The position numbers and the translations under genes are program-made. From positions 1-64,000 of the forward strand of contig MVRS01000242.1 in the NCBI GenBank assembly GCA_002067975.1: DNA of 64,000 nt, read 5' to 3'. This stretch comes from Syntrophorhabdus sp. PtaU1.Bin058. GTDB taxonomy: Bacteria; Desulfobacterota; Syntrophorhabdia; Syntrophorhabdales; Syntrophorhabdaceae. The notes beneath the pieces are model-generated. The model was not told the DNA's origin and made no database searches. It saw only the letters and a list, made by a program, of their open reading frames with translations. Positions 9,534-17,646 of this stretch are shown here, one piece after another. Each line of letters starts with the position of its first letter. Within the stretch, counting starts at the first letter, position 1.

Positions 9534-9725
9534 ATGGAATGTACTATCGAAAAGAACAAAGAGTCATGCACGTGCACCTATGAAGGATGCAGCAGAAAAG
9601 GCAAGTGCTGCGAATGTGTCGCATACCACAGAAAGATGAAGCAGATACCGGGCTGTTTCTTCTCAAAAGAAGGCGAACGCTCCTATGACAGATCGTACAG
9701 GCGCTTTGTCATGGAAAATAAATAG
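9534..9725 (+). CDS. Small Cys-rich protein, DUF6485-like
   Basis: A 63-residue cytoplasmic protein with at least seven cysteines in its first 50 residues (CTIEKNKESCTCTYEGCS, then GKCCECV and GCFF), probably a zinc or iron-sulfur binding knuckle. It resembles the short DUF6485 proteins found in anaerobes, whose function is unknown. GGAG at 9523 is well placed for ATG 9534 and less so for GTG 9531. Transcribed with or after the larA-like gene. Confidence 0.8.
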   Translation: MECTIEKNKESCTCTYEGCSRKGKCCECVAYHRKMKQIPGCFFSKEGERSYDRSYRRFVMENK

Positions 9726-9730
9726 AACAT

Positions 9731-9858
9731 GTATATCGTAATTCGTATATCGTATATCGAGCTTATAGGGCGTTAGAGAAAAAACATAAAGTGCGAGGAG
9801 ATTGGCGCTTTGTAATTTGTTTTGTCCGATATACGAACTACTATATACGATATACGGA
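9731..9858. repeat. Inverted heptad arrays between convergent genes
   Basis: Left arm 9731-9758 has GTATATC, GTAATTC and two more GTATATC units. Right arm 9828-9855 has GATATAC, GAACTAC, TATATAC, GATATAC, its reverse complement. The arms flank 69 bases between two convergent genes and could form a 28-bp imperfect stem, perhaps serving as a bidirectional transcript end. Confidence 0.85.
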
Positions 9859-9866
9859 AAATGCTT

Positions 9867-10361
9867 TTACTGTCCGAGTTCCTCCAAGGCCTCCCCGGCC
9901 TGTCTCCGTATCTCTTGCGATCTGTCAACCACGGCAAGGATCGACAACTTTCTTCTTACGTCTTCTCTCTGTCTTGCCTGTAGCGAGCCGTAGGCCGCTT
10001 TTAATTTCTCTATAGCTTCCGTCACAATCCCTTCATCCTTTGTATCGAGTATGAGCAAAAGGGTTGGGGCATCATCAGGCAGCCCATATTTTTTAATATA
10101 TGTATTTACGTGTTTCAGAAAGGTCCCAGAGCCGTAGGCACCATGGAGCCTGTTATACAGTTTATCATGTTCAGGAGTGCCTTTGTCGCCAAGGAAGATC
10201 CTGTCCAGCGCGTTTTTTACCCTGCCCGACTGCCATCTGTTTTTCGGTCCTTCCTTTTTAGCACCCTTTTCACCTTTTTCCTGCCTGCCATAGAACCCGC
10301 TTCTGTCTTTTCTTCTGTCGAGCTCTCTCCAGTCCGGTCTCTCGTCGTCGTAGTCGGCCAT
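9867..10361 (-). CDS. Hypothetical charged helical protein
   Basis: A 164-residue soluble protein, not recognised. The first 45 residues are very rich in Asp, Arg, Lys and Gly and probably disordered. The rest is helical, with a HEAT-like pattern (ALLLILDTKDEG-like core, then EAIEKLKAAYGSL, then EIRRQAGEALEELG). A good site, GGAGAGGATGT, precedes ATG 10361. It is the last gene of the minus-strand polysaccharide export group, 41 bases after the secreted protein gene, and may be unrelated to it. Confidence 0.7.
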   Translation of the reverse strand: MADYDDERPDWRELDRRKDRSGFYGRQEKGEKGAKKEGPKNRWQSGRVKNALDRIFLGDKGTPEHDKLYNRLHGAYGSGTFLKHVNTYIKKYGLPDDAPTLLLILDTKDEGIVTEAIEKLKAAYGSLQARQREDVRRKLSILAVVDRSQEIRRQAGEALEELGQ

Positions 10362-10402
10362 TACATCCTCTCCTGCATATTCATCTGTATTGATTATAAA
10401 TA

Positions 10403-10897
10403 CTATCGCCGGGTAGGCCGGAAGGTCTCTTCAAGACCTACTTTCCATATCCCGTTTTCTTTCAACATTTGTAACCGTGCAGGTCTGTCGGATTTTTTGT
10501 ACTTTATGATAATCTCGGCCCGCTCTTTTTCAACCTCCCCCATCTCCCATTTACTCTGTTCCAATATGATATCGGGATTGAAAACCTCGAGATAGCTGTT
10601 CCAGTACGCCTTTGCCAATCCGCCGCCCTTTGCGAGATCATCATGTATCGCCTCTTTCGAATACTGCCCACCCCTTCTGGACTCCTCCTTTAGGATATCG
10701 TCAACGATGTAATTCTTTGAGACATTCGTCAGGAGAGACCATATCTTCGGATAATCCCTCTTTTTCATTGCCTTGAATATTGATTCCGCTGCAATGAGTA
10801 TCCGGTCCTGCTCACCGCCGGGTTTCTGGCAATAACCGTTCAATGAAAACACGATCGTGAACATGACAATAAATATTGTTATGGCAGTCTTTTTCAT
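10403..10897 (-). CDS. Hypothetical exported protein
   Basis: A 164-residue protein with a clear signal peptide (MKKTAITIFIVMFTIVFS, cleavage near residue 23). The mature part has a helical stretch and an end (ARLQMLKENGIWKVGLEETF) that resembles NTF2-like or DUF4878-type periplasmic domains, where a strand pair reads 'lvkENGkWKI'. The family is not certain. It follows the YjbE-like gene by 70 bases holding a perfect hairpin. It is likely co-transcribed with the export operon. Confidence 0.7.
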   Translation of the reverse strand: MKKTAITIFIVMFTIVFSLNGYCQKPGGEQDRILIAAESIFKAMKKRDYPKIWSLLTNVSKNYIVDDILKEESRRGGQYSKEAIHDDLAKGGGLAKAYWNSYLEVFNPDIILEQSKWEMGEVEKERAEIIIKYKKSDRPARLQMLKENGIWKVGLEETFRPTRR

Positions 10898-10907
10898 CGG
10901 AAAGATT

Positions 10908-10932
10908 AAGGCTGGAAAGTATTTCCAGCCTT
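10908..10932 (-). terminator. Perfect hairpin between two exported-protein genes
   Basis: Eleven bases (10908-10918) pair perfectly with 10922-10932 around a three-base loop. Only a weak T-run (AATCTTTCC) follows on the minus strand, so a processing or stability hairpin is as likely as a terminator. It lies ten bases before the ATG of the gene ending at 10403. Confidence 0.5.
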
Positions 10933-10967
10933 ACTATCTAAATTAAAAAATAATAAAAACTTCTATT

Positions 10968-11357
10968 TTAATGATGGTGTGTTGTTGGTGTTGTCTCTCC
11001 GCCACTGCTGCTGCTCGACGCGGCTGCAACACCGGCCGCTAATGCTGCTGCGCCTACTGCTGCCGCTGCAATGGTGCCGCTTGTGGTGCCTGCCACAGCA
11101 CCTGCGCCTGCCGCAGTCCCTGCCGCGCCTGCACCTGCCGCCCCGGCTCCCGCTGCGCTGGCTCCTCCGCCTGCACCTGCCGCGCCTGCGCCGGCCCCTC
11201 CGCCTGCACCCGCTGCGCCGGCTCCTCCGCCTCCGCCTGCTGCGCCTCCGCCTGCTGCGCCTTCAGCCGCCTGTGCATAAATCGTTGGCGGAATAATAAA
11301 GCCTGCTACAAATAACAGAGCAACGAAAAAAACTGCAAACTTCCTAAAACCTTTCAT
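10968..11357 (-). CDS. Gly/Ala-rich exported protein, YjbE-like
   Basis: A 129-residue protein with signal peptide (MKGFRKFAVFFVALLFVAG, then IYAQA). The mature chain is almost only Gly and Ala (residues about 30-110), then a Ser-rich stretch and a Thr/His tail (GGETTPTTHHH). E. coli YjbE and GfcA, small exported Ala/Thr-rich proteins encoded beside YjbH/GfcD, have the same plan (signal, Ala-rich body, Thr-rich tail), and yjbH is directly upstream here. Homology cannot be proved from low complexity. ATG 11357 is preceded by GGGAGGTG; the longer frame to 11405 overlaps yjbH and lacks a site. Confidence 0.75.
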   Translation of the reverse strand: MKGFRKFAVFFVALLFVAGFIIPPTIYAQAAEGAAGGGAAGGGGGAGAAGAGGGAGAGAAGAGGGASAAGAGAAGAGAAGTAAGAGAVAGTTSGTIAAAAVGAAALAAGVAAASSSSSGGETTPTTHHH

Positions 11358-11401
11358 TTTGAAACACCTCCCATCAAGTATTGTAATACAAGGTTTATTC
11401 G

Positions 11402-13489
11402 TCATTTATATATCATGTCCCTATCCCTGTCAAGGAATATCTTGAGGTTCCGTCCGATAAAATCAAACAAAGGATTATAATGGTTTATGTCCTGCGCAGC
11501 ATCCCTTGTCCAAGGAGAAACAGCATAGTTGAAGTTCGTCTTTGAGTCCCTGCCGCTTAACAGCCTGAAGGGTATCACAAGGGCAATACCTTTATCATGG
11601 TAGCCCCTGTTGTAACTATCGCGAAAGCCCGACGTGTCTGTCACGCTGTACCATGCAGTAAGGATTACGCCGTTGATGAACTTGGAGACGCTGAACCGCG
11701 ACCCGAAATCACCCCCCAGAAACCTTCCGGTCTTTGCATCGAATGCGAGGTCATATTCGGGCACATTGAGGCGCACATTCGCAAAGGAGGTATAATAGGT
11801 TCTCCTGTCATCGTCCTTAAACGCGAAGACCGAATCGGGGTCCCTTTTCTTCGCCAGCGTCCCGCCCAACCCAACAATAAACCTGCCATTTTTCAAAGGC
11901 TTAGCGATCTCACCGTCAAACCCTCCATACTCGATCTCCAGGAATCCTGCCGAAAATCTTCCGTAGACCTCATTGTTTGTCTTGTAGACCTGGTTAAACA
12001 GGAGTCTCGGCAGGGCGAACCGTTTCCTTTGATAATCAATGATATCGCTTCTAACGGCATCCGGTGACGGCTCATTCACCGTTGAAATATTGTTGAGGAG
12101 ATAGACCCCGGGGCCCACCACGAAGGAACCGCCCCCCCAGGGTCGATAACTTACCAACGCCTCAGCGCCGAACCGGTATTTAAAAAACCCCGACGGGTCA
12201 TTGAGGAATGTCTGCAGAGATGGTTTGATAGTATAATCAAAGGGTTTTTTATGCTCGATGGGTACATCCGGCGCCCTGCCTATTGCCGTATCGATCTTGG
12301 ATAGGTAAAAAAACTGGTTCGCCGTCAGTTTATCCCTGTAAAATTCTGCAATATCTGATTTAGTCGTATCGAGTTCAAAGATCGGTATTCCATTATCGGT
12401 AAGGGTAATATGGATATTCTGGATCTGGTTCGGGACAATCTCATTGACGATCTTTGTAATGGCCCCTATCGCCCTGGTGCTGTAATAGTATTTATCATTC
12501 TGCGCCCTTATCCACAGGTCGTTCCTGTCGATCAATATCCCTATACTGCTGAAGCCCGATCTATTCAGCGCCATTGTCAACCGTTTGTTTACCGGGGCTG
12601 ACTTGTCCTCCTGCCTTTCTCTGTATGCCGGGTCATAGATGGGAATGATGGGCTGGCCTATGTCAAAATCCATCGAAAGGTTTATCCCGAACTCCTCTCC
12701 CCTTTGATAACTCACATCCACCTCCGCAAACCTGAAAGGCTTCCAGCGGAGACCGTAATTATATTGGGAAGGCACTGGGTCCTGAAAGTATTTTGCCTGT
12801 GCAGGGTCCCGCGTCTGTTCGTGGTACTTAATGGGGCTGTACTCAACCATCAGTGCATAGTGATCGGAGATGGCCCACTGGATACCCCCGAAGAATTGCG
12901 AATCCTTTAACCAGCTCCTGGGGTTACTGAAAAGCTCGATCTGGAACCCTTCTCCCTGAGACGGCAATTGGGTCTTTCCGAACCTCCCATTGCCGAAACC
13001 AAGTGTAAAATCAAATGGATAGAGCTGTTTGCTTGCAATGATGGATTGTGACGGGTAGACCCTCGTACCGTGGGGGTCCATGATGCTCAGCGCAATAGCA
13101 GGGGCAACCTTGTCTTCCTTTACGAACTGGTACTTGAATCCGAAATATTTATCCTTTTGGTTCCCATATCCGCTCCAGTAAGGGTTTCCCGGGCTCGCCT
13201 TCACTCCGATGATCTCCGTTACCCTCCCGTCAATCTCAATCCCTTTAAGCGGGCTGAATGCAACATAGTAGTATCGATAAGGGTGTATCTGGCTCGCCCC
13301 CATACGGTAATGGTTTTCCCTCATGACCCTTGCCGTGGGTACCTCCATGATGCCCGTAAAACCCTGATTCGAGGGATAGGTAAAGGGCTCGTTATCAGCA
13401 TAAAGATCGGCGGGGAGCGGGGAGCGGAGAGCGGAGAGCAACAACAAGAACAAAAAAATCAAACGGGACTTATGGAGAACGTTCTGCAC
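11402..13489 (-). CDS. yjbH: YjbH-domain outer-membrane exopolysaccharide protein
   Basis: A 695-residue YjbH/GfcD-type protein, a predicted outer-membrane beta-barrel linked to exopolysaccharide or group 4 capsule secretion. The N-terminal block (YPSNQGFTGIMEVPTARVM) is the family's hallmark opening. Many alternating amphipathic strands and aromatic residues follow, and the end KIFLDRDRDMIYK is typical. The signal peptide is unusual: between its hydrophobic core and the mature start lies SALRSPLPADLYAD, encoded by heptad repeats (13410-13444). Start GTG 13489 is the only in-frame choice. It lies between the Wza-like and YjbE-like genes. Confidence 0.9.
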   Translation of the reverse strand: MQNVLHKSRLIFLFLLLLSALRSPLPADLYADNEPFTYPSNQGFTGIMEVPTARVMRENHYRMGASQIHPYRYYYVAFSPLKGIEIDGRVTEIIGVKASPGNPYWSGYGNQKDKYFGFKYQFVKEDKVAPAIALSIMDPHGTRVYPSQSIIASKQLYPFDFTLGFGNGRFGKTQLPSQGEGFQIELFSNPRSWLKDSQFFGGIQWAISDHYALMVEYSPIKYHEQTRDPAQAKYFQDPVPSQYNYGLRWKPFRFAEVDVSYQRGEEFGINLSMDFDIGQPIIPIYDPAYRERQEDKSAPVNKRLTMALNRSGFSSIGILIDRNDLWIRAQNDKYYYSTRAIGAITKIVNEIVPNQIQNIHITLTDNGIPIFELDTTKSDIAEFYRDKLTANQFFYLSKIDTAIGRAPDVPIEHKKPFDYTIKPSLQTFLNDPSGFFKYRFGAEALVSYRPWGGGSFVVGPGVYLLNNISTVNEPSPDAVRSDIIDYQRKRFALPRLLFNQVYKTNNEVYGRFSAGFLEIEYGGFDGEIAKPLKNGRFIVGLGGTLAKKRDPDSVFAFKDDDRRTYYTSFANVRLNVPEYDLAFDAKTGRFLGGDFGSRFSVSKFINGVILTAWYSVTDTSGFRDSYNRGYHDKGIALVIPFRLLSGRDSKTNFNYAVSPWTRDAAQDINHYNPLFDFIGRNLKIFLDRDRDMIYK
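13410..13444 (-). repeat. Heptad array in the yjbH signal peptide
   Basis: Two GCGGGGA and two GCGGAGA heptamers, then GCAACAA, run at exact seven-base spacing (written on the plus strand). They encode the C-region of the YjbH signal peptide. Confidence 0.85.
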
Positions 13490-13545
13490 TATTGCCTGTC
13501 AATGGAGTGGGAATACATGTATCCATACCCGTTCGTGGTTCCCGG

Positions 13546-15894
13546 CTAATAGAGCGCCTTGAACACGCCGGCGGTGAGGGCAACATTGGCAAGGATCTGT
13601 GTGATATCCTTTATATCTCTGAGCCATGCCACCCGCTCAATCTTCTCGGGCACGACAACGGTATCGCCGGGTTCCACCTCTTTGATCGTCTCACCAAATG
13701 CGGTCAGCTCCCATCTGGACCGGTTGGAATTCCAGAAGACCGACCCCCTGGGTTTCATTGCGGAACCGTCCACCTTCAGGATATAGATGTTGCTCTCATC
13801 CGCATACCGTGTATATCCGCCCGACATGTCTATGTAATCCTTGTAGCTGAGATTTTCAGAGTACACAAAACTACCCTGGGTCATGACAGAGCCCGCGACG
13901 TTTACAACATTGTTCTGCATGGGGATGTAGAGGTTGTCGCCATCTTCAAGCTCGATATCGTATTCACTGCCCTTCAGGAGCCTGAGGTGCCCGAGCCTTA
14001 TGGTCAACCTGCCCGTTGCCCGCAATCTTTTCAGCGATTCGATGAACTTCTGTTTCTGCTCTGTCTCTGCCTTCCTCGCCTGAATATCTTCCTGCGTGGT
14101 GGCAGTCGCGATCTGTCCTGAACTCACTGAAAGGATCTCTCTTTCAAGTCGGGAAACGAGTTCGTCGAGATTTTTCTGCTGGAGTTCCCTCACCCTTTCT
14201 CTCGTAAAGATAGCGCCCCTTAAATAGGCCCTGTCCGTATATCCGCCGGCCCGCTCCAGGACCGAGGCAAGCCTTTCCCCCTTGCCTATCGGATATGTAC
14301 CGGGAAACTTTACCTCACCCTGAACGGTTATCGTCACATTGGTCTGCCATTCCGGTACAGGACGGATGAAGATGTAATCGTTTTCCTGAAGGGTGATGTT
14401 GCTCTGTTTGTCCCCGCTGAGGGCCTTTTCAAGGTCAATGGAGATCTTTTCGGTCTTTGGTCCTGTCTCCAGAACAGAGAGTCTCGTGAGCTCAGCCTCT
14501 TTTGTGTATGCATAATATTTCAGACCCCCTGACATATTAATAAGGTCTCTGACAGTCATACCGGGGGTGAACCCGTAGGCGCCCTCTCTCTGTACTGCCC
14601 CTGAAAGTCTTATCGTCCGTTTGTCCTGAATAACCTGGTAGACCTTGACCATATCGCCGGGCCGTAACGTCATTTCTTTGGTCTTGGCGTCACTCAGATC
14701 CGACTCGAAAACAACCTGCCGGTTGTTATCCACGATCCTTTCTATCTGCACCCTTCCATGAAAAGCAACGGCATTCAGGCCTCCGGCCATTTCAATAACC
14801 TGGGAAATGGTCTTTTCATTTTTTAGCTCATAAATTGCCGGGTTATTAACGCTGCCGGCGATTGCAACGAGGGGACCCACAGGCGGAATATAGATTACGT
14901 CCTCGGAGACAAGCCTTACGTCCTTTGTCTTATCGCCCCTCAGAAGCAAATCATATGCATCAAAATGGACAACGACCTTGCCACCCCTCTTAAGCTGAAT
15001 ATCCCTCAGGCTTCCGGTCTTGCTTGCCCCCCCGGATTCAAAAAGGGCGTTCACGAGGGTGGATAACGAAGAGACGGCATAGCTCCCGGGACGTTCGGCA
15101 TTACCGACAAGATAGACACGGATCGTCCTCAGGGCGCCCATACTGACATTCATCTCGAAATTCGTATAGTATTTAGAAAGCTCTTTCAGAAGAAGCTCTT
15201 TCAGTTCTTTAAACGTGAGCCCGGTAACGCCGATGGTACCTGCCTTGGGAAGGTTGATGTGACCATCCCTGTCGACTACGGTGTTGAATTGTCCTTCGAT
15301 ATTTCCCCATAAGTTTATCTTGATCTCATCCCCGGGACCGATAACGTAATCCGGTCCTACCGGCACCCTGTATGAGGGCATGAAGGCAGACGGGGACTGT
15401 CTGAACAGTTCGTATCCGAATTGTTCGATCTCGGTAGAGACGGAAACAGGGCTCTTGATCCCAACGAGCTTGAATGCATTTGAAAGTGCGACCGGCGTAC
15501 CGGTAATAAACCCTGCATCGACAATGTTCCTGGCCTGTCCTGCCTTGACTATCCGGACCGGCACGACTATCCTGTCCCGTATAATATTGCGCGGTGAGTA
15601 CTGGAAGCTCACGCCATCGAGCTTTTTTAAGATATCAAACTGGGCCTCACTGATCTCTATCGCCTTGTCGGTAATAAATTGCTCAAAGTCTGATGACCGT
15701 TCGGTACGTGGCGGCAAGGGCTGTTGCGGCTGTTGCGGCGGTTCCGGCGGCGGCGTTTGCAACGGTGGTTGCTGGATCACTATCTGTTGCGTAGGGGTTG
15801 AGGTCAGACCCCCCGGCGTTGTGATTTGAGCACATACGGAACCGGCCAGGATCAGCGAAAACATTACAAGAAAAACACGTTTTACAAATATCAT
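13546..15894 (-). CDS. Wza-like polysaccharide export protein, multi-SLBB
   Basis: A 782-residue outer-membrane export channel of the Wza/GfcE type, enlarged by repeats. A signal peptide is followed by a Pro/Gln-rich segment, a poly-export domain (YVIGPGDEIKINLWG near residue 180) and several SLBB domains (VRVYLVGNAERPGSY; AIAGSVNNPAIYEL; IRLSGAVQREGAYGF; ITVQGEVKFPGTY; VNVAGSVMTQGSF). It ends with a short C-terminal hydrophobic stretch. Wza of E. coli is about 380 residues, so this is the long multi-SLBB class. ATG 15894 is set by GAGGTG; GTG 15903 is possible. Located between wzz and yjbH. Confidence 0.9.
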   Translation of the reverse strand: MIFVKRVFLVMFSLILAGSVCAQITTPGGLTSTPTQQIVIQQPPLQTPPPEPPQQPQQPLPPRTERSSDFEQFITDKAIEISEAQFDILKKLDGVSFQYSPRNIIRDRIVVPVRIVKAGQARNIVDAGFITGTPVALSNAFKLVGIKSPVSVSTEIEQFGYELFRQSPSAFMPSYRVPVGPDYVIGPGDEIKINLWGNIEGQFNTVVDRDGHINLPKAGTIGVTGLTFKELKELLLKELSKYYTNFEMNVSMGALRTIRVYLVGNAERPGSYAVSSLSTLVNALFESGGASKTGSLRDIQLKRGGKVVVHFDAYDLLLRGDKTKDVRLVSEDVIYIPPVGPLVAIAGSVNNPAIYELKNEKTISQVIEMAGGLNAVAFHGRVQIERIVDNNRQVVFESDLSDAKTKEMTLRPGDMVKVYQVIQDKRTIRLSGAVQREGAYGFTPGMTVRDLINMSGGLKYYAYTKEAELTRLSVLETGPKTEKISIDLEKALSGDKQSNITLQENDYIFIRPVPEWQTNVTITVQGEVKFPGTYPIGKGERLASVLERAGGYTDRAYLRGAIFTRERVRELQQKNLDELVSRLEREILSVSSGQIATATTQEDIQARKAETEQKQKFIESLKRLRATGRLTIRLGHLRLLKGSEYDIELEDGDNLYIPMQNNVVNVAGSVMTQGSFVYSENLSYKDYIDMSGGYTRYADESNIYILKVDGSAMKPRGSVFWNSNRSRWELTAFGETIKEVEPGDTVVVPEKIERVAWLRDIKDITQILANVALTAGVFKALY

Positions 15895-15923
15895 TCCCAA
15901 CACCTCATTTCATTCACGTTATA

Positions 15924-17174
15924 TTATGAATCCTGCCCTTTGTTGCGTCTACGGATCAGCCTTTGCAGCGTGAGGTCTTCCCGTTTAACATTGATATATC
16001 CTTTCAGCGTATTAAGCCGTTGTCTGTTTTCCTGATTCAGAGAAGATTTCTCTATATACTCGAGAAAGAATGCCGCGAAGATGGAAAGGAAAAGACCTAC
16101 GAAGCCGGCGATCATTACCATCTGCCTCCGTTTCGGTTTTATCCTCTGTTCAGGGGGTTCGGCCTTATCGATCACCTGGATGATCGTTGCATCCTTTGCC
16201 TCGTCGAGTTTCGCCGCCTCGTATTGTTTCAGAAGGAGTTCATAGAGGGTCTCGTTGAACTTGAGATCTCTCAGTCTCCGTACATATTCCGTCCCGACCT
16301 CGGGCATTCTCCCTGTCGGCATCAGGGGATCGTAGCCGTCGCCTTTCCGCTTCTCGAGCTTGGCGAGTTCGGCCCTCATTCCGTTGATCGCTGCCTCTGT
16401 CTTCTTCACGTCAGGGTTGTTCTCCGTTGAGTATGTCCTCATCACCCGGAGTTCCACCTCTTTGGCTGCGATCTGTGCCCTCAGGTGCGCCATGCCTTCA
16501 ATGACCGCCTTTGCCTGCTCCTCTATCTTCAGGACACCCGTCTTTTCCTGGAACCCTCTCATCGCCTCTTCCGATTTTGCGAGTCCCTTCTTTACATCCT
16601 CAAGCTGCTCTTCAAAGAACAGCCTTCTCTGGCTTGCCTCTGAGACGGCAAGACCCCTTGTCAGCCTTCGCAACTCTTCCACAAAGGCATTTGCCATATC
16701 TGCCGCCCTCTTCGGGTTTTTGTCTTCCACACCGATGGTTATGATGCCGCTCTTTTTCTCGTCTGTCACCTTGAGGCGATTTGACAGGGATTGCCTCGCC
16801 ACTTCCCGAAACTTTATCTTATAGAGGGACATGAGACTGAACCTGTCGATCATCCTGTCAAGGACCGTATTGCTTTTGATCAATCCCACATAGAGGTCGC
16901 TGGGGGTCCTGAACGGCATTACGCCGCTGACGAAACCCGCCGCCCCTCCAAGCTGGCTCAAAAGCTGCGATGCCATGCCGGAGCTGCTCTGCTGCGGCGG
17001 GAGTATCTTTGTCTCTGCTTTATAGACGGGTGATAAAATGAGGCTGTATATTGCCGTGATCACCATAAGCACAAGTGTCGTATAGATGATGAGTTTCTTG
17101 TGTTTTGCAAGGACGATCAGGTAATCGAGGAGATTGATCTCGTCGTCTTCTGTTTTTTGCATGTTTTCTTCCAC
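15924..17174 (-). CDS. Wzz/Wzc-N-type chain length determinant
   Basis: A polysaccharide co-polymerase with two transmembrane helices (near residues 31-50 and 355-375) around a long periplasmic coiled-coil domain (residues about 190-290 rich in EE/KK heptads). The C-terminal tail of about 40 residues is basic. The Wzz N-domain start (DDEINLLDYLIVLAKHKK) is clear. No Wzc kinase domain is fused. GTG 17174 has GGGAG at good spacing; ATG 17162 is also in frame. First gene of the minus-strand export operon, divergent from sdh. Confidence 0.9.
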   Translation of the reverse strand: MEENMQKTEDDEINLLDYLIVLAKHKKLIIYTTLVLMVITAIYSLILSPVYKAETKILPPQQSSSGMASQLLSQLGGAAGFVSGVMPFRTPSDLYVGLIKSNTVLDRMIDRFSLMSLYKIKFREVARQSLSNRLKVTDEKKSGIITIGVEDKNPKRAADMANAFVEELRRLTRGLAVSEASQRRLFFEEQLEDVKKGLAKSEEAMRGFQEKTGVLKIEEQAKAVIEGMAHLRAQIAAKEVELRVMRTYSTENNPDVKKTEAAINGMRAELAKLEKRKGDGYDPLMPTGRMPEVGTEYVRRLRDLKFNETLYELLLKQYEAAKLDEAKDATIIQVIDKAEPPEQRIKPKRRQMVMIAGFVGLFLSIFAAFFLEYIEKSSLNQENRQRLNTLKGYINVKREDLTLQRLIRRRNKGQDS

Positions 17175-17301
17175 GATGGTCTCCCAATTAATCCGGCAAT
17201 CTTATTTTACAAACCCCCGATGTCTTTTAATTATTCGTTTGCCGACCCTTAAAAGTCAAGATATTTTTATGCGGTTACCGATAATTCGTACGAAATTTTT
17301 C

Positions 17302-17331
17302 TTGACAAAAAATACATCCTTGTTGTAATGC
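17302..17331 (+). promoter_or_regulatory. Sigma-70 promoter of the sdh-Rieske-cyt b operon
   Basis: TTGACA (17302-17307), an 18-base spacer and TAATGC (17326-17331). The expected transcript start near 17337-17340 is within a few bases of the ATG at 17341, so the first mRNA may be leaderless. Confidence 0.6.
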
Positions 17332-17340
17332 TAAAGATGC

Positions 17341-17646
17341 ATGTTTATCTGGCTCTTTCATAGGATCAGCGGTGTTTCGCTCATTGTCCTTTTCGGGATA
17401 AAGATCTTTACAAGCTTCTTTCTCTTCACGAAAGACAAGAAACCGGATTGGGCATTGAGCCTCCACAGGCAGCCGATCATCGATGTCCTGATCCTCATCC
17501 TCTTCACCTTTCACAGCATATACGGCATACGGACGATCATTATGGATATGGGTTATAGAAACGAAAAAAGGTTATTTCTCGCGTCGAACGTCTGTGCATC
17601 CATCCTTTCGGCCTTTTTGATCTATATCTACTTTTTGATGTCGTAA
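17341..17646 (+). CDS. Complex II membrane anchor, SdhC/D-like
   Basis: A 101-residue protein with three hydrophobic helices (residues about 10-28, 46-65, 78-98). WLFHRISGVSL near the start is the conserved SdhC heme/quinone motif. FHSIYGIRTIIMDMG in helix 2 resembles the SdhD block with His and Asp, so the protein combines features of both anchors. It would hold SdhAB at the membrane and pass electrons to quinone, probably with heme b. It is the only anchor gene present; the sdhA start codon overlaps its stop by one base. Confidence 0.85.
   Translation: MFIWLFHRISGVSLIVLFGIKIFTSFFLFTKDKKPDWALSLHRQPIIDVLILILFTFHSIYGIRTIIMDMGYRNEKRLFLASNVCASILSAFLIYIYFLMS

Noticed and set aside
10979-11296. 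Leu/Arg-rich and Pro/Ala-rich frames opposite the Gly/Ala gene
   Set aside because: GC-rich low-complexity DNA is open in several frames; only the minus-strand frame has a signal peptide, a ribosome site and operon context.
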